From contig JAHGAU010000015.1 of the NCBI GenBank assembly GCA_019925105.1, forward strand, positions 620,001 through 684,000: a stretch of 64,000 nt of DNA, written 5' to 3'. Shown piece by piece: positions 1 through 11,807 of this stretch. The stretch's first letter is position 1, and each line of letters starts with the position of its first letter. The DNA comes from Niebla homalea (lineage: Eukaryota > Ascomycota > Lecanoromycetes > Lecanorales > Ramalinaceae). The translations under genes and the position numbers were made by a program. The notes under the pieces are model-generated. The model searched no databases and was not told where the DNA came from. It was given only the letters and a program-made list of their open reading frames with translations.

Positions 1-2316
1 TCCAAATGAGACTGAATGGAGCAGTCATCGATTTTGTAGTGGGTCGGATTCTTCCCCATTCTTACGTACAAAAATGTTCCGGCAAGCCAATTCTTCGCCG
101 ACTGGATGCTGTAAACGGTACCCAGGCCAACCTCTGCGTTCAAGTGCTCGATCAAATTAAGATGTAGACAGCTCTCGAGTAGCTCATGGCCGGAGACCAA
201 TTTCTCATATTTGGCATACTTCTCTTGTTTAGTGATGATCACGGCAACGGCTGAGTTGCCAAATTGAGGCCGTCCAGCACGGCCCATCATCTGCATGACC
301 TCAAGGTCGGAGTATTCTTGAACGTTGAATTCCTGATAAGTCACTGTGTTCTTTATGATCACAAAGTGACACGGCAAGTTCACACCAACGGCCAGAGTTG
401 ACGTGCAGCAGATGACATTGATTTGGCCGTTGAGGTATCCTCGTTCGATTGCCTGTCTATCAACACTGTCAAGGCCGCCATGGTGAAATGCGACGCCTGA
501 AGAGATCGTATCTAGGGTACTATGTGAGCACTGATTTTGAGGCAATTGAGCTCTGGCTTACCTTGTAACTCACGATTGTATACACTCAGCTTTTGCGATG
601 GACCAGCCCAAAGACGGTCTGCTGGAGGCTTTGCAGCCCAGAGATTGGACAGCATTTTCGCTGTGTTCACACAAGAAGCTTTTGTGAAGCAGAAGATCAT
701 GATTGGTTTGTTGCGCGAATGTTTGGTAATGATGCCAGGAAGACTGCGGACGTCAACAACATGCACAATGTGAGCATCATACTTCTGCAACTTACCCAGG
801 GTCGCAGGCCTTTTCGAAGCCAAAGTCGTTCCCTCTGTATGGTATGCCAACGACATGCTTCTCAAGTTTGACGGGCCTGAATTCTTCACCGAAGATCTCA
901 CGAACAGCAGGCAGTCCTGGACTTGCATGATCCCTACCCAACCAGGTTGCAATATCCTCAGAGTTGGGGACAGTTGCACTTAGAGCCACAAAGCGCACAC
1001 TTGATCCCATAGATTTCGTGCGTGAGACAACCGCTTCTAATGTAGCACCGCGGGAGTCTTTGAGGATGTGGACCTCATCAATCAAGAACAGCTTGACCAT
1101 TTTCATTAGCTTGGCATGATCCTTCCATCTTCTTGTCATACTGTCCCATTTTTCGGGCGTGGTGACAATGAGGTTTGCACTTTGCACATTTCGAAGCTGA
1201 GCATTGTCTGTATCCCCGGTGAGCTCAGCGGAGCGCAGATTGAGGTTAGAGAGCTTCGCCTGCCAGTCCCTATGACGTTCTGAGCAGAGTGATTTGGTGG
1301 GTGCCATATAAACAATCTTGAATTGGTCTGGGTTCGAGGTCGAGATGAGGCGACAGATCGCCATTTCCAGGACAGTGGTCTTGCCACCCCCTGTTGGAGC
1401 CGATAAGACAAGGTTGTAGTCAGATTCGAACGCAGTCGGATAACATCTAGATTGTATGGCGTTAAACAGAGGCGGAAAGATTGATCGAAACCTGTCTGGC
1501 ATGTTGTTGACTGATATTAATTGGATGCCATTTGCCGAATGGGGAGCGTGTTGAAGCTCTATTTGCTGATGTCCATGGAGTGGTTCCAACGTTGGAGGAG
1601 TATCCTGTCTTCGCATCTTTGATGGTGTGTAGCTGCGATTGGTCGTCTGGCTTCGAGACCCGCATTCTGCTCGAGGTCTGCCGACATTTGGGGCTGGCTT
1701 GGAGGTGATGGGTGTGGTTGAAGGAGCAAGAGGGTAAGCTCGCTGACCACCTGTCCGTTGTTGGAACCTGTGTGTTGGGCTTGAAGCAAAATGGCCCACT
1801 GGTGGAGACGAGGGCAGCCTGGTGGCAGCTAGCATCGTAGACTGCCGATCTGAATTCAATCAGTAACGGACGTATCAGTCTTGGATGGGACTCACCATTC
1901 ATTCGTCGTCCTTGGGTTTGGACTGAATCAAAGAAAGGACTGGAGGAGTAATTGCGAGCATGACGATTAGGTAGGGGAAGCCTCGCGGTCGAAGCTGAAT
2001 CGTTGTCGAAAAGGCTTGAATCTGCCATGAGTGCTCGATCTTGGACCACTTCAGCACTATATCTCGCTTGACAAGCTCACATACCAAAATCATCTAGGTT
2101 GGCGTCTTGACGTCCGGCACGCCGTTGGCCATACGAGTCGATACCTGAGTTACCGGCTCCATGAGTCTGTCGGAAAGAATCAACGAAATCTCGGGCATCA
2201 TATGGTCGCTGGTAGCTCTTGTGGGGAGAATGATCAAAGTTTCTGTTCGTGTCCTCAAAGCTGTAACCTCTCGCATCACTTGGACGACGCTGTGCATTGC
2301 TATAGTGGTAGTCCAT
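1..2316 (-). CDS. mer3: Mer3/Hfm1-type meiotic DNA helicase (5' part; 3' end beyond window)
   Basis: Superfamily 2 DNA helicase of the Ski2-like group. Mer3/Hfm1 acts in the nucleus on meiotic recombination intermediates to promote crossovers. Five exons fit in phase: 2316-2085, 2021-1896, 1849-796, 743-562, 496-<1, joined by GT-AG introns of 46-65 nt. Visible motifs are Walker A SAPTGGGKT, the DEVH box LIDEVHIL, motif III SATVPN, and in the last exon VAFHHGGLD, GVNLPCHFVI and motif VI QMMGRAGRPQF. The first roughly 200 residues are low-complexity and poorly conserved, as in fungal Mer3. About 696 residues lie in the window; the family is usually over 1,000, so the Sec63-like C-terminus is off the left edge. 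Start chosen at the only upstream ATG that joins in phase (MDYHYSNAQRR). A Brr2- or Slh1-type helicase is less likely because there is one helicase cassette behind a short N-terminus. Confidence 0.88.
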
Positions 2317-2856
2317 GACGAAGAGAATGAACTTTAGGACTTGAAGTACATTCTGACGTCTTCATTGATAGGACAAGGGCATGCGTGTGATGATCGGAAG
2401 AGAAGGGGGACGTTGGAGGCCTGTCCATCAAGGGTCCCGGTGATTTCAACATTACACTAGTCTCGACGTCAACTTCATGCCTTCCCAAATAGGTGCTTTG
2501 ATTGATTCGCGCTCTCCACAAATGCTCCTTCAATCGACGCTACGCGGACCATCATTATTGACATCAGGATGAGCAAATGTTGCATAGGCAATCAATCTCA
2601 GCAATGGCTAACCGTCTTTCAAAAAGTAGGGGGACGTATCGAACAGAGAGGGTAACAGGTTGAATGCAAAATCATGGGAAATAATAGACAATTCGAAGGC
2701 TAGTGATAGGGGTATCCATCTCTTTCTTCGCCTTAATTTGACCCGGAGGAATGCGAATCCGCTGAAATGGCAATACCACCAGCACTGCTAATGCAACGCC
2801 CCAGGCATCCCATATGTACACACCTGCCTTCCTTTGTGTAGTCTGCGCACTGTCGT
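2317..2856. other. Intergenic: mer3 upstream region and transporter 3' flank
   Basis: No convincing coding sequence. Short open frames here lack conserved residues. The stretch must hold the mer3 promoter and the 3' untranslated region and terminator of the nucleotide-sugar transporter. Both genes run leftward. Confidence 0.6.
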
Positions 2857-4374
2857 TTAGTCATCTCTCGCCTTAGCGCCAAAATAATCCCTTGAAGAAC
2901 CCGTACGATAGTGATGGCCATCCGGCGATCCAGGCCGTGAAGTCGACAAACCCGCAGATTTCAATGGGGTCCTCGGCCCCTTACGAGGTGCTTCGTTCTC
3001 CTGTTTCCGGTTTCTGTCAACTGTCGTCTTTTCGTAATCATGAATCTTGATCGGCGGCGCCGGAGGCTTCCTTTCAGGGCTGAAGTTATATAGGTAGGTA
3101 GCAAAGAGTACTACAGAAGTCCCAATCATGAACTTGGAAAGATGTCAGCGGTGATCACTTCGGGAGAGAGCATGAACCAACGTTGGTAGTCACATTGAAG
3201 TCGAAGAACCATATGCTGGCACATAAGCCAACCAGGATGCTCAAACTCATAGCGAAGGTCTTGGCAATATTGTCCGCATACATAATGCAGAGAGAGACCA
3301 GAAGACCTCCTATGGCTTGAAAGCTGATGGTAAGCCAAACAAACCAATTGTAGCCCACAAAGAAGCCCTGATGGGCAATCTCCTCCCCATCCACAAACAT
3401 GACTCCGATGAAGAGGCTGGGGAACAAAGAATAGAAGGCGAGCTGCACATTGCGAATCCATAATGAGGTGGTGTTGGTCGCATCCTTCAAGATCTTCTCA
3501 AAGTAAATTGAAGCCAGTGCCGAGACTGTGCAACCTGCAATGGCTGCAGAGAATCCGACTGCCGGATTCATCTGTGGCTGCACCAATCCCTCATCTTCCG
3601 CAATGCCTTCATAAGTAGCTGATCGCTTCTGCATGTGATTTGCCGCCACAGCACCGGCATTTCGCCAGCCCTCAAAAGATCGAGGGACATGCCAGTGCGG
3701 ATAAGTGACCTTGAAAGGAGCAAGGTGAGGATCGGAGGTCGGTATCTGTATGATTGCCACTCCAGTCATCAGAAGCGCCAATGCCACCCATTTTCGTAGC
3801 GATAAACGTCTCCGGAGAATGAAAACACTAAATAATGCAGTTGGTAGTATTTTGAATTGATAGGTGACTTGAAAGGTGGCGGCGTCCAAATTAGAGATGG
3901 CGATGAATTGGAAGAAGTTCTGAAGAACATAGAGACAGGCTGGTATCGCCAACTTCCAGCTATCTCCGGTGAAGATGGCGCCACTAACGCTGCTGAAGAG
4001 CGAAGTAGCGGGCAGTGAAGGCGACATTGTGCGCGACATTTCGTACAAGGACGCAGTGAGGCAGACTGAAAGTTTGAGGATCTCATTCATGAATATAGCA
4101 GTTGAAGCGATGTATCGGTGGCCGCCCGTGACAGGCATGACTCGAGAATGGTGAAGGAGCTGTCCGAAGTCAGTAACAGCTTCTTGGGCAGCAGGGTCTC
4201 GCAGCACATGCCAGGATAACAATACTGTTTTGAAAGGTGAGCTGAGCTTCATGTCAGCAATTGGATGGCAGCACGTTCAAACATGAAGCTCACGAGGATC
4301 AAAGAAAGTGGTTTCAAGGGAAGACCAAGCCATGTCCCATGGGGCGTGCGGCCTCCCCTTGAATCGTGCCCCAT
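2857..4374 (-). CDS. Golgi nucleotide-sugar transporter (UDP-galactose/UDP-GlcNAc type, SLC35A-like)
   Basis: Multispanning antiporter that imports a nucleotide sugar into the Golgi or ER lumen for glycosylation. Four exons, all phase 0: 4374-4294, 4241-4212, 4159-3182, 3132-2857, giving 454 residues. The first two small exons restore the family N-terminus: TWLGLPLKPLSLIL, then LTFQNSIVIL, then LLHHSRVMP. Intron 2 (4211-4160) begins GC rather than GT. Family features include the block FQFIAISNLDAATFQVTYQ, FKILPTALFSVF, and the C-terminal block AIGGLLVSLCIMYADNIAK followed by FAMSLSI. About ten hydrophobic segments are visible. The last 60 residues are a charged cytosolic tail. Beginning translation at the ATG at 4252 instead would break the conserved first helix. 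Substrate cannot be decided from sequence. Confidence 0.85.
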
Positions 4375-5194
4375 TGCTGTGGGGGAAGGTATTGAATAGT
4401 TCGGTCTTAGGTCTTCGACATACTCTTAACGACTTGACGCATGGGACGTGAGCCAAAATTGATGGGGCTCGCGAGGACAATGGCAAGCGAAGTGCGAACA
4501 GCAGTGTTGCTGATGATATTCAATGCACGATGCAAAACCGAGCCGGCCACGCGAAATTATGCAAACTGGAAGATCATCCCGAGGATGACCCTTACTTGGC
4601 ACGGACTCACGTGACGCTCCACAGACTCACCTATTGCGACAGTGGCAAAGGAGATCCACGGTCAGAGTACAGTCACAATCAAGTCAGAGAAGCAAGGTAT
4701 TTCGTGATTAGTCAGAAGATGAGATCACGCCCTCCAGCAAGGGCTGCCTTTGCAGGTGCGATGCACACAATGCTTGTGTGCTACCACTATAATGCTATAG
4801 ACATCTGGTATACTATAATCCGTTCACTGTCCGCTTCAATGATTACAAACCACGCTTCGCAAAAGCGTTCGTTATGGGCTCTAAAGACATTCCCTTCCAG
4901 CTGCATCGCCCGTTTTCACTGGTTGCCGTTAACGCTTGATTCTGGCGTTGGAAGCTGGCTCATCGTGAGCCTATACGTCCTACTTCGTAGGATCTTCTGT
5001 TTGAGATTTTCCAGAAGGGCTTGATTGGAGTTGAGCAAAGCGTCGTTGCAGGGGACCGCGGACATCGAGATTCACCCGCTTCTCCTCAACACCCGGCTGC
5101 GTCTGCATCCTCGATTATCGTGGATTGGACGATCGCCTGCGGGTGCGATTGATTCTGAAGACCGCTTTGATCATTCGAAAGCTCCGAAATCTCA
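4375..5194. other. Intergenic: transporter promoter and fmc1 3' flank
   Basis: No recognised gene; the 164-residue frame at 4530-5024 (+) has no family features. The stretch should contain the promoter of the transporter. A TCACGTGA palindrome lies at 4607-4614. Confidence 0.5.
4607..4614. promoter_or_regulatory. E-box palindrome TCACGTGA
   Basis: Perfect 8-bp palindrome about 235 bp upstream of the transporter start codon. CACGTG is the known core site of fungal bHLH factors such as Cbf1-type proteins. Binding here is inference only. Confidence 0.25.
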
Positions 5195-5515
5195 TCAAGA
5201 CTGCTTTTTCCTCCCCGGCATGAGGTCGTCTGGTAAATCCATTCCCACCCTCCGAGCAGTCAACCTAACTTTCTCTTCCTCATCCATCGACATGCCCGGA
5301 TTGTATCTCTCTAATAAAGTAGCGTACATCCTCTGAGCTTTGACATATTGCACATATTGTTCGGCTTCTTCAAGTTGATGAGGCCCATTGTCTTCGCCTG
5401 AAAAGTTGTGCCGGATTCGTCGCTGAATTGGGGACGGGTTCGACAGAGGTCTGTGTGGGAGCTCACGTAGAATGGACCTATATAAAGACCGGGCATGCGA
5501 TGACGGAGTCGTCAT
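5195..5515 (-). CDS. fmc1: Mitochondrial F1-ATPase assembly factor Fmc1 (LYR protein)
   Basis: Small LYR-family mitochondrial protein; yeast Fmc1 assists assembly of the F1 sector of ATP synthase together with Atp12. The 106-residue product has the LYR signature SLYRSILREL near residue 10 and the conserved stretches EAEQYVQYVKAQRMYATLLER and VRLTARRVGMDLP. Length fits the family (roughly 100-155 residues). The open frame extends upstream to 5653, but those residues look unrelated, and the ATG at 5515 (MTTPSSHARSLYRS) puts the LYR motif at its usual N-terminal place. Single exon. It is divergent from the EngB-type GTPase gene, another mitochondrial gene, across 129 bp. Confidence 0.85.
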   Translation of the reverse strand: MTTPSSHARSLYRSILRELPHRPLSNPSPIQRRIRHNFSGEDNGPHQLEEAEQYVQYVKAQRMYATLLERYNPGMSMDEEEKVRLTARRVGMDLPDDLMPGRKKQS

Positions 5516-5601
5516 CTTGGAAAAGTAGATGGCAATACGCTTGATGATTGAAATAAGATGGGCGTCGTGGATGACGAAGTCCATTGCTTGGCATATTAGC
5601 A

Positions 5602-5609
5602 TCACGTGA
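5602..5609. promoter_or_regulatory. E-box palindrome TCACGTGA in the fmc1/EngB divergent promoter
   Basis: Perfect palindrome lying between the two start codons (5515 leftward, 5645 rightward), so it could serve both mitochondrial genes. CACGTG sites are known bHLH targets; function here is inferred from position only. Confidence 0.35.
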
Positions 5610-5644
5610 CCAACCCTCAACCTTCGACGATTCGTTCTTCGTAC

Positions 5645-6561
5645 ATGCATCAAAAATTGTTCATGCGGAAACTTGCCAACGCAGGAATCGTTAAAAAGGC
5701 TTGGGGGATCCCGAACGAGCGCTCTGCAGGCCTCGAAGCAAGCTTACGCAGTTTGTGAGGCACCTCACAACCACCCGTCCCACCCTCAAAGATGAACGTC
5801 CCCTAGTCCGAAGTGACGGCCTCTCCTACTACTGGGACACCCGACCCCCAACTCCCAACCAACTTCACCACGCCGACAAGTTCTTCCTCACCGGCACCCC
5901 GCGCATCATCGACGCCGCCATCAAATTCCGCACCGTCAAACAGCTTCCCAACCCCGAAGTTGCCTTCCTGGGCCGCTCCAATGTGGGCAAATCATCCCTG
6001 CTCAACGCGCTCGCGAGCGCCAAGCTGTGCCGCACATCCCACAACGCCGGGCGCACCCGCTCCATGAACTTCTTCGCCCTGGGCGGGGAGGACGGACAGG
6101 GCAACCCGGGGAGGGTGACGGTGCTGGACATGCCCGGGTACGGGCACGGCAGCCGTCCGGAGTGGGGGAAGGAGATCATGAAGTACCTCGAGGGCAGGAA
6201 ACAGTTGAAGAGGGTGTTCCTGCTCATCGATGCCCGGCATTCGCTGCATGTGGGAGATGTCGAGCTCATGACGCTGCTCCGGCAGCTCGGGATCCCGCAC
6301 CAGGTTGTGCTGTCCAAGATCGATAAGGTGCTCTTCAGGCGGAAGAAGGTGTCGGAGGAACGCATGCTGAAGAACCGGCATTTGCTTGACGCAACGTGTG
6401 AGGGATTGAGAGGGCAGATCCAACCAGGACAGGCTGAGGGGCCGGAGGCGTTGGGAGAGATCATCTGTACGAGCGCGGACGCCGAGTTGCAAGGGAAGAA
6501 GTTGGGAGTCCAGGAGCTGCGGTGGGCCGTCTTGTCAGCGACAGGACTAGGCACTGTGTAG
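5645..6561 (+). CDS. EngB/YihA-type mitochondrial GTPase
   Basis: TRAFAC-class GTPase of the EngB family; bacterial EngB acts in large ribosomal subunit assembly, and the fungal forms are expected in mitochondria. Motifs seen are G1 GRSNVGKSS, G3 DMPGYGHG, G4 as LSKID, and G5 TSAD. The conserved lead-in WDTRPPTPNQLHHADKFFL is also typical. The main frame runs from 5701 but has no ATG before the G1 motif, and a stop codon lies at 5692, so an intron is needed. Two phase-consistent options start at ATG 5645: intron 5659-5729, giving a basic Thr-rich leader FVRHLTTTRPTL, or the alternative intron 5751-5791 (41 nt). I prefer the first because it yields a mitochondrial-type presequence. The N-terminal exon is therefore uncertain; the GTPase domain is not. 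Confidence 0.82.
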
Positions 6562-7042
6562 TGGTTAGACATCGACAGTGTCTTGTCTGCAAAGACACGT
6601 GCAGAGTCGGGCATCCAAGAATTGCATTGCCGAAGGAGACGATGTCCTGGGTTAGGATGTCCAACTGACCTGGGGGCTTGTATTTGCACAGCAGCACGGA
6701 TTGATAGACTCATGCATGACATCAAACAATTTATGTAGACGCAATTCATTGCATTCTTGTACTTCGAGCTACTTTCTATGATGCAACGCCTTGGCATTGT
6801 GCCTCCCCCTGAAGCCATGAGCCATTTGGACTTGACCCCTAAAGAGCTACTCCAATGTAATATTGCTACCGCTATGCTAATCAAGCTACAAGCCTCCCGG
6901 ATTCAAGCAAATGCTGCATAAAGTGATGGGGTATCATGCTCGAGCTTTGATCGTCGCTTCGTTCAGGAAAAATGTAGATGCTCCTGTTGATGTCAATATT
7001 TACGAATCGATAGGCGCCACCGGATTGGGGTATTGAAATCTT
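6562..7042. other. Intergenic between convergent genes
   Basis: The EngB-type and Cdc4-like genes converge here. I see no conserved coding sequence; only 3' untranslated regions and terminators are expected. Confidence 0.5.
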
Positions 7043-10000
7043 TCAATTATCGTCGATAAGGTCAACTTCAACATTAGGGTCATGAGGGTCGAGGATTTCC
7101 TTGCCGTCGACGTCGACGAGGATCCTTCGACCGCGCTTGCTCTCCGTCACACCGTCTCGGCACGCACCGAAATCCAGTACCTGATCGACCATCAGCACAT
7201 CATAGGTAGAGACTCATCGAAGGGGATATACGTACCTCAATGAATGTGAAATTCTTGCGCTGGACGGCTGCCACGCATCGTCGTTCGTTGAATTTGACCT
7301 GCCATACGCCGCTTAGATCTGTAAGGAGATCTTTGACAAAGTCTCCTGTGGCAACATTCCACATCTTGAGAGTCCGATCGGAACCCGATATGACCTTCTG
7401 GCCGTCATGTTGAAAACAGGTGATAGCCCCAGTGTGCGCACTCAATGTACTCTTGCAACGACCCGTGTCAGGGTCCCAGATGCGAAGAGTAGAGTCGGCG
7501 GCAGCGGAGACAAGACGATCCTGTTGAAGATCAAGGAGCCCTACAAGAGACGAGTGCCCTTCAAGGTTGAATAGTGCCATTCCAGTGTCAAGAGACCATA
7601 CTTTGACGACGTTGTCCATCGAGCCGCTGATACACCTGTTGCGCTTGTGATCAAGTACGACGCTGTAGACCTTCTGCGTGTGGCCGGTCAGACGGTGCAT
7701 CGTCTCGCCTGTTGATATTTTCCAAACTCGAACACTACAATCGTAGCTCCCACTGACAAGAGTGTCTGCATGTGCCGCAATTGCACGTACAGAATGATGA
7801 TGACCTGTCAGAGTGCGAACGAAGTAGGGACATTCTGTCGCCTCATCTTGGGCAGGCCCCGCTTGATGGACTTGCGGATCACCAGATTTGGGTAATTTCC
7901 AAACACGGAGATTGGAGTCTCGAGAGCCCGTTATGATTAGAGGCTGCTTAGGCATCTTGATCACTCGTCCGTCCATGCTTGTACCAATTGAAGTCGGCAT
8001 TAATATCTGTAAGCAACGGACGGTCGAAGTATGGCCCTGGAAGGTGTGGGTGCAGATTCCTTTCTCGATGTCCCAAACTCTGACGCATCGATCAGTAGAA
8101 CCGGATACGAGCACATTGCCCTCGTACTGTAGCGCCCACACACCGCCTTCGTGTCCTTCCAGCTTCACTCTAAGTGCACCTGTTTGGGTATCGTATACAT
8201 TGATGTTAGCGTCATCGCTACCGGTGAGAATCTTCTCCGAATCGAACTGAAGGCAAGTGACTACATGTCTCTGATGCGCTCTGAACGCTATATGTCGCGG
8301 CAAAACCTGGTCTTGGAGCCAAGTTTTACGAACGATATAATGCCTCATGTATATTGACTTCCAAAGGTGGAGCTCGCTCCGGGGAAGGGAGATGGCGGCC
8401 GCTGCTGCATTGGCCGCAGCATATGGGCCATCGGTAATCGAGGACATGACAAAGATCGAATCCTCGTCAAGATCGGGCGAATCGTTGGTGACCACGTTCG
8501 CTATTCCATCGTATTGCGAGCCAACCTTTCGAGTATTCTGAACCGTGTTCTTCTTGCGTGAAAGCCTGCTTGCATGTTTGCCCTTTGCCTTGCCCTTGCG
8601 CTTGCCGCGCAGAGCAGGCAAATTGGTGACATCTCGCAAGGCTAAGGCCAGGGATGCGGATGCGGATGCTTCCGTGTCTGAAGTCCCTGTGGTCATCAAG
8701 CTGAGATCTTGCTCGGCTTCACCAGGACCGGACACGGTCTGCCATCCCCAACCCTCCCGGATGGCTCGGGGAAGTTCGCCTTCTTCGAGTGTGAAGCCAC
8801 TAGCATAGAAAGCCCTTTGCCAGACCTTTTCAGACGAGTCAAGTTGCTGATGCCATCTCCTGGAGACCTGGGAGGCCGAACAAAGGGACTTCACATCCAG
8901 GTGGCCAAGGATTACTTCTGAGAGCTCCGGAGGGAGGTATTTAAGGAAATCGCACTTGAGAGCCGGATTGACAACGCCGGCAACAAAGTGGATGACAGGC
9001 TTTGAGCTCCGCCGAAGTAGCTGGTACATGACATACGTCTTCATCTCTTCAGGCATTCGCTCGAAATTGTCCACAACTTGTGGTATACACATCAGGGAGC
9101 CATCCGGCTGGTTTTGCGTGGGGTATTGCCCCTCCAAAGCCACAATCTCGCGGACCGGGTTTGTCGAAGGGCCAGAAGCGTTTGCGTTTTCGGTGTTGTC
9201 TTGTGGAGCTGCGAACGAGGGATCTCGACGGAGCTGAGGGCGGACGAAACGATTCCCCACGCTTGGCCAAGCCAGAATGCTTTTTGCTTGCGGATCAAAG
9301 TAGCCACGCCGACTTTGAGAAGTGGCTGCTGCGGTCACTGGAGACAGGCTTGGGCTTGGTAGACTGGCGTCTTGACCAGCGGTCGTATCCAAGGTGTGTG
9401 GTCGAGGGCGAGGACGTACCCTCGGCTGGTCCATATGGCTAAGACGAGGTGACGCTCGACGCAAGCCAAGATCGACATCTTCGTCAACCCGGGGCGTTGC
9501 CATGACTGCAGGCTCTTGGCTGGACCAGTCTGCTGACAGACCGGATTGGGCGAAGTTGTGAAGGTAGCGGTCAGAGAACCCTTCTCTCTGATCGTCATCT
9601 TCAGTCTCCGATCTGGGACTCAGGAACTGGGGGTCCGCCTCGGGCTCCGACGAGTTTTCGAACGTGCTCGATGACCTAGATGTCCTTGGAGCCTCCAGAT
9701 CCAGTTCTCCGGAACCACGGCGGCCCCATCCATTTGGCGGTGGCACGTGGTCAATGCCCTCATGACCAACATGCGGTGTCATGGGAATTGAACCTTGCAT
9801 GAGATCCAGCCGCGAACGAGAGAGTTCCGGTGTCGGACGGTCTGCTTCCACGCTTGCTTCTTTCTTACCCTGCGATGTCATCCTCTTCTTCCGCGGTCGC
9901 TCCTCGGCGACGGGTCTTGCGGCGTCAGATACAGATACTGGAGACGCCGACCTCTTGTACGCCGTTTTCCCAGCCAGACCAAGCTTCTGTCCTGGTGAGG

Positions 10001-10654
10001 AGCGGATCTGGGCAACATTTTTAGGCTTGTTCGCTGAAATGTTTTCCAACTTGGACTTCTGATCGGAGACGGTCCGCAGAGAGCCAGATGACCTAGCAAG
10101 AGCGTTCTCTTGATCGTTGATCTATGAACAGACGCCCAGTGAGTCAGCAGTGGTGGTGGGGAGGGAAATAAGCGAGCAAGAGTAGAACATACTTCCTGTG
10201 CAAAAGCTGCGGTGTCGTGTGCTTCTTCGAATGTAGCGGGTTTGCCTTCAATAGAGAAATGGAGCTTCCTGATTGAGGGGGGTGTAGGGGAAGCAGCCAA
10301 AGGATACATTTTTGGATCTAAATCATAGAGATGGCGTGGCGCCCGTAGCGATAGAGGGGGGAACTTGGTGGTTGTGGTTGTCGTAGTGGTGACGACGGTG
10401 GTCTGGGTCGCAGGGCCATAGGAAAATTGGCCGAGTGTATCGTCTGCCTGAGTAAGATTGTCACCTGATACAGCGACTGTGTCCTCGATGTCTGGCCCAC
10501 TAGCACGCTTGTGTTCCCGGGGAGTATGTAGTTCTGTAAGCCGAGGTGTAGGCATGGTGGTGTGACCAATACCGACATGAGGTGTTACTGAGCCGTCCAA
10601 ACACGATCCTGACGTGTTATTCAAGACGGACTCGCCTCTTGCTGTGCGCTTCAT
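7043..10654 (-). CDS. cdc4: F-box/WD40 protein, Cdc4/Fbw7-like SCF substrate receptor
   Basis: Substrate-recognition subunit of an SCF ubiquitin ligase; Cdc4/Pop1/Fbw7 proteins bind phosphodegrons in cell-cycle regulators in the nucleus. Three exons (10654-10193, 10121-7236, 7180-7043), all phase 0, give 1,161 residues. The N-terminal half is disordered and Ser/Pro rich with basic stretches such as RPRKKR. A dimerisation-like helix (TYVMYQLLRRSS) precedes the F-box near residue 550 (LKYLPPELSEVILGHLDVKS). The C-terminal third carries repeated WD40 units ending in xVWD/xVWS, for example ILTGSDDANINVYD and LVSGSYDCSVRVW. The small last exon completes the propeller tail (VLDFGACRDGV). Met30/SconB types are less likely, because the helix, F-box spacing and GWGWQ block match the Cdc4 branch. 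Confidence 0.87.
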
Positions 10655-11807
10655 CGCTGAAGTTGCATTGCCTCAAGCGTCTCAAGTATGAAATTTGTAA
10701 TTTGACACGAGGATGACACGCCTCCGTGCGCGTCCGAGGCAGCTTGCTGACAGGGAGAAACCTCGGGACTATTGTATCTCGATGTTCGCCTTCCGAGTAG
10801 CTGCTGCAGGTTCCTCGAGGAAAGGTTTTGTGGTTCCGTGCTCGAGGTTTCACACTCGAAGTTGCCGACGTCAAGTGAGCGAGTGGAGAGATGATGAGAT
10901 GATTCTGCTGACTTTATTTGCAGCTGGTGGTAAAGCAGAGACTCTTTAAAAGAGCAGCGGAATTTCCAAACTTATAAGTAGTCGAAGCTGACATGGTCAT
11001 CAAAGGAGTGAATATCGCTCAAGGGAAGGAGCGAGGTAAAGGTCGAAAATGTAATGCACAGAAGGAGGGGCGGAGAATCCGAGAAAGGAAGCACAAACGA
11101 GGTTAGCCTGGCCCTTGAGCCACTGACGAGTGACTGAGTGACGAGCAACTTTTGTCTTTTCAAGAAGGAGCCTTTCGCCTTTCGGCAACGGTGGCAAATG
11201 GCAAAATAATTAACATAGGCCGTCATAAGGGAGGTGGTGGAGACGCGGTCATGCCTCCTGTTTTCCGGAACTGCAAGCCACGAGGTAGACCTTTCATTCG
11301 GTATACGATTGCTAGTTCTATAGAGTAAATCTCATAGCCTTATATCCTCACCCGTGCTGACGTTTGCATTCTTTGCCTGTTTGCCATTCGTCCGAGCTCA
11401 CCTTCTCCGGTTCTCCATTTTCGTCCATCTTTTTATGGCCATGCATCCGTGCTTCAAGGAGACTGGAGACGACATTTAAGATCGATTATTCACTTGGAAA
11501 TGTTGCCGATCTTGACTACACAAGCTATCTTACTTTCGATCTTCAGGCATCGACATGCGAGTACCACTTCATTAATCCGCTTTGAAACATGTGGCCGCAA
11601 ACCTAGACTCAGCGCTGTCCACACAAGCTCAGGTACCGGCACTCCTAATTTACAGGGTCCAAGCTCTTGAGCCTCGCTATCGTGTGGTGCATGAAGGCTT
11701 TTCATCATCTTTTCCTCCAGATTTTCCTAATCCATCTTTCCAAACATCCTCACCCCAGCCCTCCAAGCAAACGCAGGTGCCCTTACTCCCCCAAATTGCT
11801 GACCTTC
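10655..11807. other. Intergenic: cdc4 promoter and YTH gene 3' flank
   Basis: No recognisable gene; short frames on both strands overlap and lack conserved features. It should hold the cdc4-like promoter and the 3' end of the YTH gene transcript. Confidence 0.5.

Noticed and set aside
4530..5024. 164-codon open frame, plus strand
   Set aside because: Lies in the promoter of the nucleotide-sugar transporter, no family features.
5992..6884. Long minus-strand frames opposite the EngB-type gene (5865-6884 and 5992-6492)
   Set aside because: Mirror frames of a GC-rich coding exon; no independent motifs.
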